From assembly GCA_964618455.1 (NCBI GenBank), contig CAZUAQ010000001.1:186001-250000 (forward strand): a stretch of DNA of 64,000 nucleotides, given 5' to 3'. Both the position numbers and the translations under genes were made by a program. The stretch comes from CAZUAQ01 sp964618455 (GTDB lineage: Bacteria > Planctomycetota > Phycisphaerae > UBA1845 > PWPN01). A model generated the notes under the pieces. It searched no databases and had not been told where the DNA came from. It saw nothing but the letters and a program-made list of their open reading frames with translations. Positions 18,195-27,377 of the stretch are shown here, piece after piece. The stretch's first letter is position 1, and the number at the start of each line of letters is the position of its first letter.

Positions 18195-19748
18195 TTACGT
18201 CTGAACACGGGTGATGACGGCCGCCGCCATCACGGATTCCTGCGTGGCTTCCTCTCGCGACAGTTCGGCGGTGATCCGCCCCTGCGACATCACGATGATG
18301 CGATCGCTCATGGCCAGCAGTTCCGGGAGTTCGCTCGTGATCAGCAGAATTCCCATGCCCCGGTCCGTCCAGCGGTTCATCAATTCATAGATCTCCGACT
18401 TCGCGCCGACATCCACGCCGCGCGTCGGCTCATCCAGCAGCAGAAGTTTCGGTTCGGTCATGAGCCACTTGGCCAGCGCGACTTTCTGCTGGTTGCCGCC
18501 GGACAGCGCGGTCATCGGAGCGACCATGGACGGCGTCTTCAGCGAGAGTTCCTCGGCGAGCGGCCCGTACAGCCAACGCTCCTGACGTGGGTGAAGCCAC
18601 CCCATCGTGCTCGCCCGGCGCAGGGACGCCAGCGTCATGTTCTCGAGCACGCTCATGGAAAGCACGAGCCCGGTGGTTTTGCGGTCGTTGGTCAGCAGGG
18701 CGATGCCGGAGTCGATGGCATGACGCGGCGTCGTGGGGAAGTAGCGCTCACCTTCCAACGCGTACACGCCTTTCGCGCGTCGTCCGTAGCGCCCGAAGAT
18801 ACAGCCGAGCAGCTCGCTGGCTCCGCTGCCCATCAGGCCGCCGAGACCGACGATTTCCCCGGCACGAACCACGAGGCTCACGTCGTCGACAAGTTTCTTG
18901 GGTGACCCGGGATCGGCGAGTGTCGCGTGGTCGACCCTGAACAACTCCGGGCCGGGCTCGGTGGCGCGCTCCGGAAAGAGCTGCTCGATCTGCCGGCCGA
19001 CCATCTCGCGGATCATGAGGTCTCGGGTGATGTCCGCGGCGTCGTGCGTGCCGATCCATTCGCCGTCGCGCAGGACCGTGACCCGATCCGCCAGTTCATC
19101 GATTTCGTCAAGCTTGTGGGAGATGTAGATCAGGCCCGTGCCCTGTTTTCGAAGATTGCGCAGGATGTCGAAGAGACGCGCGGTCTCGGCATCGGTGAGG
19201 GCGCTGGTCGGCTCATCGAGGATCAGGATCTTCGCCTGCCCGGATAGGGCCTTGCCGATTTCGATCAACTGCTGAACGGACAGGCTGTAGTGGGCGACCG
19301 GCCGGCGGACGTCGATGTTCGGGGCGAGTTCCTGGAGAAAGCGTTGCGCCTCGCGTCGCATCCGACCGTGATCCACGGTGCGAAATGCCGTCAGCGGCTC
19401 ACGCCCCAGAAACATGTTCTCCGCCACGCTGAGATAGGGCACGAGGGAGAGCTCCTGATGGATAATGGCAATCCCCGCCGCTTCGGCCTCGCGTGGATTG
19501 TGAAATCGTGCCGGTTTGCCGCCGACCCGCATCTCGCCTGTGAAATCGCTGTAGACCCCCGCCAGGATCTTCATCAGCGTGCTCTTACCCGCGCCATTTT
19601 CTCCGACCAGGGCATGAATTTCCCCGGCGCGCACCTCGAGCGAGACACCGTGCAACACTTCCACGTGACCAAAGGACTTACGCACATCTTGCATGTGCAG
19701 CAAGGGGGCAGTAACACCCGATTCGATCTGTTCAGTCAGCGGCACCAT
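18195..19748 (-). CDS. sugar ABC transporter ATPase, RbsA/MglA-like
   Basis: A 517-residue protein with two fused nucleotide-binding domains, as usual for ribose-type importers. The first has Walker A GENGAGKST, signature YSLSVQQLIEIGKAL and Walker B ILILDEPTSAL. The second has the degenerate Walker A GLMGSGASE, signature LSGGNQQKVALAKWL and LLLLDEPTRGVDVGAKSEIY. I chose the ATG at 19748; a GTG 12 codons upstream is possible and neither has a good ribosome binding site. It is the first gene of the transporter operon. Confidence 0.92.
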   Translation of the reverse strand: MVPLTEQIESGVTAPLLHMQDVRKSFGHVEVLHGVSLEVRAGEIHALVGENGAGKSTLMKILAGVYSDFTGEMRVGGKPARFHNPREAEAAGIAIIHQELSLVPYLSVAENMFLGREPLTAFRTVDHGRMRREAQRFLQELAPNIDVRRPVAHYSLSVQQLIEIGKALSGQAKILILDEPTSALTDAETARLFDILRNLRKQGTGLIYISHKLDEIDELADRVTVLRDGEWIGTHDAADITRDLMIREMVGRQIEQLFPERATEPGPELFRVDHATLADPGSPKKLVDDVSLVVRAGEIVGLGGLMGSGASELLGCIFGRYGRRAKGVYALEGERYFPTTPRHAIDSGIALLTNDRKTTGLVLSMSVLENMTLASLRRASTMGWLHPRQERWLYGPLAEELSLKTPSMVAPMTALSGGNQQKVALAKWLMTEPKLLLLDEPTRGVDVGAKSEIYELMNRWTDRGMGILLITSELPELLAMSDRIIVMSQGRITAELSREEATQESVMAAAVITRVQT

Positions 19749-20066
19749 GGAGGGAGTATCATGGGCGAATTGACCCCGACACACAAGCAGTCGAAGCTTT
19801 CGAGGGGACTCCCTGCGATACTGATGGTGAACGACTATGGGAGTGGGGCGAAGAAATCGTTAAATCTGTCGTCGCGCGCCAATAAGGGGCTGGTATTTGC
19901 ATCGATTTCCGTGATAATTCACATTCACTTTGAAGCACGCGTCCGTGGGCAAGGCTGATTCGCGCTGAAACGGCTTCGGAGCGTGGATTCAGCGTATCGT
20001 GATCAGGACACGTCTCTCCTTCCCAACCCAACGCATGCGGTATCGCGTGGCCGGTGGAGGGAATGC
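19749..20066. other. divergent intergenic region, sugar operon and HD-like gene
   Basis: No gene is supported. This is the likely control region for the sugar ABC operon on the minus strand and the HD-like gene on the plus strand. One small dyad, GTGATAATTCAC at 19911-19922, could be an operator, but there is no adjacent regulator gene and no strong promoter pair. Confidence 0.4.
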
Positions 20067-20768
20067 ATGATCGAGGAGATGAGGGAAAGGGCAAGGGCGG
20101 ATCTTCTGATTCGTCTGGAGGCGGGGAGTGCAGATCCCGTGCTCTGGGAGCACGCGGAGCGCGTCTGCCGTTGTGCCCTGGCCGTCGCCGATCTTCCCGG
20201 CGTGGTCACCGATTCCATTGATCGTGATGCCCTGCAGGCGGCTGCCTGGTACCACAATGCCGGATGGCAGGTACAGTACATGTCGGGCCAGGTGCCCGCC
20301 ACGGAAATCCTCCTGCGCCCCACGTCCGATCTCAGCCGCGAGCTCGCCGCCGACTGGGTACGCGAGCGCCTGGAGGGCGTGGTCTCCCCGAAAGCCTTGG
20401 AACTGGCGTCGCGTGCCATTCGGGAGTGCAACAATCGCCGAACCTCCATCGTCGAAGCACGTATTCTCGCGGATGCGAACAACCTGGAGGACATCGGTCC
20501 GCAGGCTCTCGGGCTCCTCGTCCGCAAGCAGATCTCCGACGGCAAGACGCTGGCCGACTGGCTCGAGTCCTGGAAACGCCAGGAGGAGTACCACTACTGG
20601 CAGGCCCGCCTCAAGGACGGTTTTCATTTTCCCCAGGTCCGCCGGATCGCCGAGGAGCGTTGTGATCTGATGCGCCGATTCGTCGCCGATCTCGATCGGA
20701 CGCTGACCCTGAGTGATGTGAATCATTCGCACTCCGGGACCGACGCCCATCGGATGAATGCCTCGTAG
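20067..20768 (+). CDS. HD-domain-like protein with altered HD motif
   Basis: The 233-residue protein resembles HD-type phosphohydrolases. His29 lies in LWEHAERVCRCALAVADL, where the first metal ligand sits; AAAWYHNAGW (His63-Asn64) occupies the place of the HD dyad; and ILADANNLEDIGPQAL resembles the DAxxLEDIG region further on. Asn instead of Asp in the dyad makes a normal two-metal site doubtful, so it may be inactive or sense a ligand. GGAGGG 5 bases upstream supports the ATG at 20067; the frame extends further upstream. It is not clearly in an operon with the isomerase 147 bases downstream. Confidence 0.65.
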   Translation: MIEEMRERARADLLIRLEAGSADPVLWEHAERVCRCALAVADLPGVVTDSIDRDALQAAAWYHNAGWQVQYMSGQVPATEILLRPTSDLSRELAADWVRERLEGVVSPKALELASRAIRECNNRRTSIVEARILADANNLEDIGPQALGLLVRKQISDGKTLADWLESWKRQEEYHYWQARLKDGFHFPQVRRIAEERCDLMRRFVADLDRTLTLSDVNHSHSGTDAHRMNAS

Positions 20769-20915
20769 CGTTGATCAGCCGAATTTCCTTCCATCCCGAA
20801 CATTGCATCCGCAACGTGTGCGTGGGCTGACGCCATGTTTCCCTGCCTGAGCTGTGTTATCATGCCGAACTGTGTTCACGGGCTAGCCTGAACCCAGGTT
20901 GAAGGAACGGCTTCC

Positions 20916-21752
20916 ATGATCAAGTCCATCAGTTACTGGTCGATGAAGGACGGACTGGCCAATACGCATCCGATCGAGGATGCGCTGGCCGAGGCCAAGG
21001 CAGCGGGCTTCCAGGGGCTCGAACTGTGTATCGCACCCGAGGGCGTGCTGAACACCGACTCCACGCAGGCCGAGTGCGAGGCCATTCGGTCGAGCGTCGA
21101 ATCCAGCGGGCTGATCGTCGAAACGCTCGCGAGCGGCATGTCCTGGGGCGTGAATCCCACCAGCGAGGACCCGGCCGTCCGGGCGGAGGCGATTCGTCTG
21201 CATGAAGCGGCGTTGCAGCGCGCCGCCTGGCTGGGATGCCGGGCAATGCTGTTCGTTCCCGGTGTGGTCAAGAGCCCGATCGCCCCGGATCTGGTGAGGT
21301 ACGATCGCGCCGTGGATCGGGCCCGCGAATCCGTCACTTCACTGCTGGAGACGGCGCACGAGGTCGGGGTGGATCTTTGCGTGGAGAACGTGTGGAACGG
21401 CCTGTTCTATTCGCCCCTGGAACTGTGCAGCTTTGTCGACGGCTTTGCCAGCGAGCGGCTGGGCGTCTACTTCGACGCGGGAAACGTCCTGGGCTATCAC
21501 CAGCACCCGCCTCATTGGATCGAACTGCTCGGCAAGCGTATCCGCCGCGTGCACATCAAGGACTTCAAGCAATCGGTAGGCACGCTGGAGGGCTTCTGCG
21601 ACCTGCTCGACGGCGACCTGCCGTGGGCGGAGACGATGCAGTCCCTGCGTACGCTGGGTTATGACTCCACTGTGGTGGCAGAGATGATTCCCTGGAACGA
21701 AGGGCAGATCGAACGCACCAGCCAGGCGATGGATCGCATTCTGGCGATGTGA
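20916..21752 (+). CDS. sugar phosphate isomerase/epimerase-like TIM barrel
   Basis: A 278-residue protein of the xylose-isomerase-like barrel family (IolE/IolI and 3-epimerase relatives). The expected metal and catalytic residues are present: Glu in LCVENVWNG, Asp in VYFDAGNVLGYHQ, His in RRVHIKDFK and Glu in VVAEMIPW. It probably interconverts a keto-sugar or inositol derivative. AAGGAAC precedes the ATG. Its neighbours (sugar transporter, GH106-like and DUF5696-like hydrolases) fit a carbohydrate catabolism role, but the substrate cannot be named. Confidence 0.85.
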   Translation: MIKSISYWSMKDGLANTHPIEDALAEAKAAGFQGLELCIAPEGVLNTDSTQAECEAIRSSVESSGLIVETLASGMSWGVNPTSEDPAVRAEAIRLHEAALQRAAWLGCRAMLFVPGVVKSPIAPDLVRYDRAVDRARESVTSLLETAHEVGVDLCVENVWNGLFYSPLELCSFVDGFASERLGVYFDAGNVLGYHQHPPHWIELLGKRIRRVHIKDFKQSVGTLEGFCDLLDGDLPWAETMQSLRTLGYDSTVVAEMIPWNEGQIERTSQAMDRILAM

Positions 21753-21757
21753 GATCT

Positions 21758-21775
21758 CGGGCCGGTCGCGGCCCG
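21758..21775. terminator. possible hairpin terminator between convergent genes
   Basis: GGGCCG and CGGCCC form a perfect stem with the 4-base loop GTCG just after the isomerase stop and before the stop of the convergent TPR gene. There is no T-run, so intrinsic termination is uncertain. Confidence 0.35.
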
Positions 21776-21778
21776 GGC

Positions 21779-24700
21779 TCAGCCATCCTTCGCCGACATC
21801 TCCCTGAGCAATTCCTCACACTTCTGAACGTGTTCGTTCTCGGGATTCTGGCCGGCGCCGTTCGTGAGTTCGGCTCGGGCACGCTCCTGCCTGCCCATCT
21901 TCAGCAGCGTCTTGCCCAGCCAGTACCGGGATTCCGCGTCGACATGGTTGTATCGGGCACCGACACCGAGGTTCTCGGGGAAGGTCAGCGATTTCTCGAA
22001 GTTATCCAGAGCGGCGGTGTAACGCTCATTTTCGAAGTGAATCCGGCCACGGGCGAGCAACGCTCTGGCGAACGTATCGCGCGGCTTGGACGAGCCCTCC
22101 AGATTCGAGAAACGCGTCGACTCCAGCAGCGCGATGCAGGCGTCGAGTTGATTCTCCGCCCAATAGGCGTCCGCCAGCCACTGAGCCACGTCGTAGCGGA
22201 GTTCCGGGTTCCCGGTTCGGAGTTTTTCGACGATGCGGATCGCCTCGCCCCGGCGGTCGAGTTTCTCCAGGACATGCGCCAGGTCCCGGCATATCAACTG
22301 ATCCTCCGGTCGCGCGTCGTGCCCTTTCCGAAAGAACGTCGCTGCCGCTTCCGGATCCTCCGATTTTTTCCACGCTTGCAGGCCTTTCAAGCGCCAACCC
22401 ACCGAGAGGCTCAGGTCGAGTTCGACGGCGCGGGACCACATTGCCAAGGCTTCGTCGATGCGCCGCAGTCCCGCCAGCAGATGGCCCATCAGCAGGTGAG
22501 CCTGGGCGTCGTTCGGCTGCCGGTCGAGAGCCCACGTGAAGACGCGAATCGCCTCCACGCGCGAGGGAAACACGACGTCAGAACTCATCGCCGCCGCGCG
22601 GGCAAGGTAACGTTTCGCATCCTGCGTGCGCTCCAATCCATCGCAGTAGAAGGCGAGGTAATAGAACGGCAGTGCGCTGCACCGGATGGCGTCCGACTCC
22701 TTGACGAAGGCAGCTACCAGGATGCGCGCCGCCTCTTGGAGCAATCCGCGATTTTCCAGGAAGACGGCAGTCTCCAACACCGTGAATTCGGGATCCCCGG
22801 CGATGCGATCCACGTCGCGTACGAAATCGACCATTTCCTTTTCAGCGGTCAGCGCCGCCACCGCGCGCGGGATAAAAGCCGTCGGATCCTCCTCGACAAT
22901 CAGTCCCACCGCCGCACGCAGCGTCGCGCGATCCGCCCCGGCGGCGTAGCGGGCGACCAGCACCTCGTCGCGCGCGCGGCGATCGGCGGGATCGCGTGCC
23001 AGACATCGCGTGAAGGCGTCGACGGCATCGTCGTATCGACCCAGGCTCATCAAAACCCGGCCTTCGAGATGGTCACCCAGCGATGCGGTTTCGCGTGTAC
23101 GGGCGCACTTCCGCGCACTGGCCAGCGCATCGTCAAGGTCATTCCGGCGAAATTGACACACCCCCAGCACATGCCATGCCCGGCCGCGATCATCGTCAAG
23201 CGCGATAACGCGCTCGGCGTACTCGGCTGCGCTTTCATATCGGCCGAGCTCGAGATCGAGGATCGCCAGTGCCAGCAGGGCGTCGACGTGGTGGGGATCC
23301 AGTTCAAGCGCGTCCAGGTAGGCCTGTCGGGCTTGCATCGGGCCTGACCGCCGGTCCAGGCGGGAGGCTTTCTCGACGTGTTCCTCCGCCGTTGTGGGCT
23401 TTGGCGCGTTTTTCCCTCGCTTCTTGACCTCGTCGGGCGGCTCGACCTTGGGGATCTCCAGCGGCGTGGCATATCGAGCCAGCGTTTCACCCTCGCGTGT
23501 GGAGACGTGCACGTCGATTCGGTCTCCGGGAACATGCTCGAGTGAGACGGCGCGCGCCTGCGCCGGTGTAAGATCCATCTCCTGTTCAAGCAGCGGCTCA
23601 CCCTCATGGCTCAATGTGAGTCGCGCCCCGGGAAACTTTCCCGTCGCGAGCAATCGAAGTTCGAGTCGTCCGTCCTCCCCGCGAAGTGATTGGAACGCCA
23701 CGTCGCGCGTCGCGTACTCGAACCCGGTGCCGAGCCCATGCACGGGATACCAGAACTCGTTCCAGCTCACCTCGCCCCCGGGGCCGAGCATGCCGTAGTC
23801 GGATTGCGTCGGCAGCGGTCCGCTCTGAATCTCGATGTACTGGGCCCGCTCGCGCTCGGCATCAGACAGCCCGAGCTGACTGACCACGCCGAAATCGTGT
23901 GTGCCCCAGGTCCATGCCTTCTTGCCCGGCAGTACGCGATGATCGGCAAAGCAGACAATCCCGCGATCGAGATCGACGTCGTACGCCCCGAAAAAATCGA
24001 ACGGGCATTCGTACGCGAACAAGGCGGTCATGTTCTCGTGGTTCTTCAACCAGGTCTGATCCACGCCTTCGTGAATCGGCCAGGAATAGAACTTGTCGCC
24101 GTTGTGATTCGTGCCGAGGCTCATGGGAAAGATGAAGCGCGTTCCCGGAAGATGCGGGAAGGCGGTGTTGTTCCAGAAGTAGTAGGGGTGCGTGCCGTCG
24201 GTGGGATTGAACAGGAAGATCTCCTCGTCCAGGTAGGCCTTGCCGGGATGCAGCGTCACCCGGACACCCCATCGTGTGCGGAACATCTTCTCCGTCATGC
24301 CGATGGCGATCGTCGCCGACCCGTCCATGTTCTTCTTGACCAGCGCATCGACGGGGGACACGACGCTCACCGCGTGCCCCTGCGGGCCGACGTTCCATTC
24401 CACGCCGCCACTGACCCACGCACCGCGCATGGCGATCGGTGCGGGCTTGATCACGTCGTTGGTGTGAAACATTTCCTGCTGCGTGGACTTGTCGAAGACG
24501 GAGTGAATGCGTCCTCCGAGTTCCGGCAGGCAGGTCACCCGCAAATAGGCGTTCTCGAGATACAAAGCCCGATACGTCCGGTCGGATTTCGTCTTCTCAA
24601 TGTGATCCTGTCGGGTGTACGGGTAGTAGATTTTGTCTTCGTAGGCGGCGAAGACCGGATTGACGTCGTCGTGCCACGGATAGGTCGGCAGCGTGAGCGA

Positions 24701-24862
24701 CCCTTCCCACCCTCGGACGGGCACCGGCCGGTCGTCCGCCATCGCCCGCGGAGTGTGGCTCCCACATGCGGCAACGGTTACGATAACTGAAAGGATTCGA
24801 ATGACACCCGGCCGCGACACGCGTTTCGCCCGGATGTTCCTGAGACGATTGTACTTCTTCAT
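21779..24862 (-). CDS. DUF5107 and TPR-repeat protein, probable lipoprotein
   Basis: A 1027-residue exported protein. The N-terminus has a basic start, a hydrophobic stretch and VAAC, which could be a lipobox. Residues about 60-430 look like DUF5107, a beta-sandwich related to mutarotase/glycoside-hydrolase accessory folds (LPELGGRIHSVFDK, WVSGGVEWNVGPQGH, YYFWNNTAFPHLPG). From about residue 490 to the end there are many tetratricopeptide repeats (for example ALLALAILDLELGRYESAAEY). The combination is common in planctomycetes and Bacteroidetes and is thought to bind glycans or partner proteins at the envelope. The divergent neighbour is a DUF5696-like protein, so the pair may be coregulated. 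Confidence 0.85.
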   Translation of the reverse strand: MKKYNRLRNIRAKRVSRPGVIRILSVIVTVAACGSHTPRAMADDRPVPVRGWEGSLTLPTYPWHDDVNPVFAAYEDKIYYPYTRQDHIEKTKSDRTYRALYLENAYLRVTCLPELGGRIHSVFDKSTQQEMFHTNDVIKPAPIAMRGAWVSGGVEWNVGPQGHAVSVVSPVDALVKKNMDGSATIAIGMTEKMFRTRWGVRVTLHPGKAYLDEEIFLFNPTDGTHPYYFWNNTAFPHLPGTRFIFPMSLGTNHNGDKFYSWPIHEGVDQTWLKNHENMTALFAYECPFDFFGAYDVDLDRGIVCFADHRVLPGKKAWTWGTHDFGVVSQLGLSDAERERAQYIEIQSGPLPTQSDYGMLGPGGEVSWNEFWYPVHGLGTGFEYATRDVAFQSLRGEDGRLELRLLATGKFPGARLTLSHEGEPLLEQEMDLTPAQARAVSLEHVPGDRIDVHVSTREGETLARYATPLEIPKVEPPDEVKKRGKNAPKPTTAEEHVEKASRLDRRSGPMQARQAYLDALELDPHHVDALLALAILDLELGRYESAAEYAERVIALDDDRGRAWHVLGVCQFRRNDLDDALASARKCARTRETASLGDHLEGRVLMSLGRYDDAVDAFTRCLARDPADRRARDEVLVARYAAGADRATLRAAVGLIVEEDPTAFIPRAVAALTAEKEMVDFVRDVDRIAGDPEFTVLETAVFLENRGLLQEAARILVAAFVKESDAIRCSALPFYYLAFYCDGLERTQDAKRYLARAAAMSSDVVFPSRVEAIRVFTWALDRQPNDAQAHLLMGHLLAGLRRIDEALAMWSRAVELDLSLSVGWRLKGLQAWKKSEDPEAAATFFRKGHDARPEDQLICRDLAHVLEKLDRRGEAIRIVEKLRTGNPELRYDVAQWLADAYWAENQLDACIALLESTRFSNLEGSSKPRDTFARALLARGRIHFENERYTAALDNFEKSLTFPENLGVGARYNHVDAESRYWLGKTLLKMGRQERARAELTNGAGQNPENEHVQKCEELLREMSAKDG

Positions 24863-24982
24863 GATCTGCGTTCCGGTAAAGACCCATCGGTTTCCTGAAG
24901 CGTTTCAGCATGTTAACGCATCCGGCACGTCGCTCCCACGGGCGGGTGACGTCCGGTCATGCACGACGGAGTGAATGTCACG

Positions 24983-27121
24983 ATGTGGAAAGTCCTCCTG
25001 ATTTCCTGTTTGTTCGCCGCCCCCCCCGCCCTTGATGCACGCCTCAACACGCTTCGCAGCCAGTTGAACGAGCTCCGGGCGATACCCGTCACACCGGAGG
25101 CGGAAGCACAGGCGCAGGCATCACTGACAGAGCTGGAGCAACTCCTGGAGAGCGCCCCCGAGACCGGCGACGAAGTGGATCGCATTTACCGTCGACTCGA
25201 CGTCGTGCGCACCTGGCTGCTCGCGAATGCGCAGGAGAAGCCCTCGACCGTCCCCCAGGATTTCCAGGAGACCGCCGCGCTGTGGAAGGTCACCAACGAC
25301 GAGCTGACGCTCACGGTGGCGCGCGACACGCTTGCCATGACCGTGGATACGGATGGCGGCACGTGGACATGGGAACCCTCGAACGATGACGACGTCGTGC
25401 TGCGTGACGACCGATCCTTCTCGCTCGCCGACGCCGGAATCAAACGCGCCGAGCCCTTCCATACCGGTTACAGCGCGGGCATGTGCATCACGCTGGCGGA
25501 TCTCGGACCGCCGCCCCGCGCGAGCCTCGACATCGTCGTGCACCTCATCGGTCGCGAGATGGTGGTCGAGGTGGTGCCCGTCCACGACATCGACCTGCTC
25601 GAGACCATCGCGTTTCCCAAGGCGATCGTGACCGGCCGGTCGAGAAACGACGTTGCCGTGATCCCGCGCATGCAGGGCATGCTGCTCCCCGGCAACTGGC
25701 GGCAGGAGATGCACCAACGCGAATTGACCCAGTCCCGCGCGTTGTACATGCCGTGGTGGGGGCAGATCGCGAAATCACGCGGCGTGCAGACGATTTACGA
25801 GACTCCCGACGACGCAGGCGTCGAGTACACGCACCCGTCGGGCGGACCGACGCATATTCAGCCCCTGTGGTATTCGAGCCTGAACCGTGTGCGCTATCCG
25901 CGGATCGTGCGCTACGTCTTCGATGACGATGTCGACTACGTTCGGATGACCAAGCGCTACCGGCGATTCGTCCAGGAGCGCGGCGAGTTTGTCTCTCTGG
26001 CCGAGAAGCGCGTCCGCACACCCAACCTCGACAAGGTGATCGGCAAGCCGGTGGTGCACATCGGGGCGCTCTATCACACCGTGCAGGGCTCGCGCTTTTT
26101 CCGCGAGGAGTTCATGGAGCGCAACCATCGCGGAATGAGCTTCGATGATGTGGCCGCCGCGCTGCGTAAGCTGAGCGACAAGGGCATCGAATCGGCCTAT
26201 GTCCATCTCGATGGTTGGGGTTACTACGGGTACGACAACGCCCACCCCGACATCGTTCCCGCCGGTCCGCAGCAGGGCGGCTGGGACGCCCTGCGCCGTC
26301 TGGCGAACTTGTGCGAGGAACTCGACTTCCTGTTCGCGGTTCACGACCAGTATCGCGACTTCTACTTTTCCGCCGTGTCCTACGATCCCAGGCTCGCGAC
26401 GCAGAACTGGGACGGCACGCGGCTCGATCACGCACAGTGGCTCGGCGGGCTTCAGTCGATGCTCAGCCCGCGCTTCTATCCGGAATACGTTCGCCGGAAT
26501 CACGATGCCTTCGTGGCCAATAACGTGAAAGTGAAAGGCGCCTACCTGGATGTCTTCGGCGTCGTGCCGCTGGAAGAAAGCTTCCGGCGCAGCCATCCGA
26601 TCACGCGGACGGACAACGCGAATTACCGCCGGGAGAGCTGCGAACTGCTGACGGCGCGCGGCTACGTCGTGAGCACCGAGGAGCCGACCGATTTCATCGT
26701 GCGCTCCGTCGCTCTTGTCCATCACGGACCCTATCCCACGCTGCCGAAAGGGTACGGTCCGGGCGAAGGTGCCGGCATCGCCGTGCCCCTGTTCAATCTC
26801 GTGTATCATGATTCCATCCTTCTGCCCTGGCACATGACGGAGAACGGCGGGTGGGGCATTCCCAACGGCGACGCGGGCTGGCTGCACTGCGTGCTCAACG
26901 CTGGGTTGCCGTATGTCTCGCCCAACGCCGGTTCGGGACAGATCGAGCGCGTCAAGGCAGTCAGCGCCATTGCCGACCGACTGGGGCTGCTCGAAATGAC
27001 CGACCACACCTTCCTCGACAAGAAACGTCGGGTTCAGCAAACCACCTACAGCGACGGCACCCGCATTACCGTGGACTTCGATCAGGGCACGTACGAGGTG
27101 GCCTACCCGGAAGCGCCGTGA
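24983..27121 (+). CDS. DUF5696-like putative glycoside hydrolase
   Basis: A 712-residue exported protein. I chose the ATG at 24983, giving the signal peptide MWKVLLISCLFAAPPALDA, with GGAG 11 bases upstream; the frame opens slightly earlier. A helical N-terminal segment (about 20-95) is followed by a beta-sandwich, then a TIM-barrel-like region with IESAYVHLDGWGYYGYDNAH, FAVHDQYRDFYFS and VKGAYLDVFGVVPLEE, where Asp and Glu residues at strand ends resemble catalytic acids of GH101/GH129-like enzymes. I recall this as a DUF5696-type protein but no activity is established. It diverges from the DUF5107/TPR gene. Confidence 0.65.
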   Translation: MWKVLLISCLFAAPPALDARLNTLRSQLNELRAIPVTPEAEAQAQASLTELEQLLESAPETGDEVDRIYRRLDVVRTWLLANAQEKPSTVPQDFQETAALWKVTNDELTLTVARDTLAMTVDTDGGTWTWEPSNDDDVVLRDDRSFSLADAGIKRAEPFHTGYSAGMCITLADLGPPPRASLDIVVHLIGREMVVEVVPVHDIDLLETIAFPKAIVTGRSRNDVAVIPRMQGMLLPGNWRQEMHQRELTQSRALYMPWWGQIAKSRGVQTIYETPDDAGVEYTHPSGGPTHIQPLWYSSLNRVRYPRIVRYVFDDDVDYVRMTKRYRRFVQERGEFVSLAEKRVRTPNLDKVIGKPVVHIGALYHTVQGSRFFREEFMERNHRGMSFDDVAAALRKLSDKGIESAYVHLDGWGYYGYDNAHPDIVPAGPQQGGWDALRRLANLCEELDFLFAVHDQYRDFYFSAVSYDPRLATQNWDGTRLDHAQWLGGLQSMLSPRFYPEYVRRNHDAFVANNVKVKGAYLDVFGVVPLEESFRRSHPITRTDNANYRRESCELLTARGYVVSTEEPTDFIVRSVALVHHGPYPTLPKGYGPGEGAGIAVPLFNLVYHDSILLPWHMTENGGWGIPNGDAGWLHCVLNAGLPYVSPNAGSGQIERVKAVSAIADRLGLLEMTDHTFLDKKRRVQQTTYSDGTRITVDFDQGTYEVAYPEAP

Positions 27122-27236
27122 GGCGGGAAGGCCCGCGGAAACCCGACTGAACGCAACGCATACCCCCGGCGTCGGTATAAAAGGCATACATTCGGTGAAG
27201 ATGCCGAATCGGGTGGGCTGCCGCGGGGCGGCTGTA

Positions 27237-27265
27237 TTGATTTAAGTCTTTGCGGAATTTAGACT
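27237..27265 (+). promoter_or_regulatory. candidate promoter of the type II secretion operon
   Basis: TTGATT at 27237-27242 and TAGACT at 27260-27265 are separated by 17 bases. Both boxes are imperfect. The position fits a promoter for the gspF-led operon, with a leader of about 105 bases. Confidence 0.35.
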
Positions 27266-27275
27266 AACGTCCGAT

Positions 27276-27352
27276 CATCCGGCCTGGAAAGTTCCGGATG
27301 GCACGACCGATAACGTCTCTCAGGCAAGCCCCGGGCAGAGTGCCTGAGGACG
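27276..27352 (+). promoter_or_regulatory. structured leader of gspF with two hairpins
   Basis: CATCCGG (27276-27282) pairs with CCGGATG (27294-27300). A second, larger hairpin pairs CGTC-T-CTCAGGCA (27314-27326) with TGCCTGAGGACG (27341-27352), leaving a single bulged base. Both lie between the candidate promoter and the gspF start at 27378. No known riboswitch consensus is recognisable, but the structure could control expression of the secretion operon. Confidence 0.4.
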
Positions 27353-27377
27353 TCTCAGAGGCTTCCCAGAGAACGCT

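Noticed and set aside
27276..27352. c-di-GMP or other known riboswitch in the gspF leader
   Set aside because: The hairpins do not carry the conserved bases of the GEMM class or another riboswitch I know.
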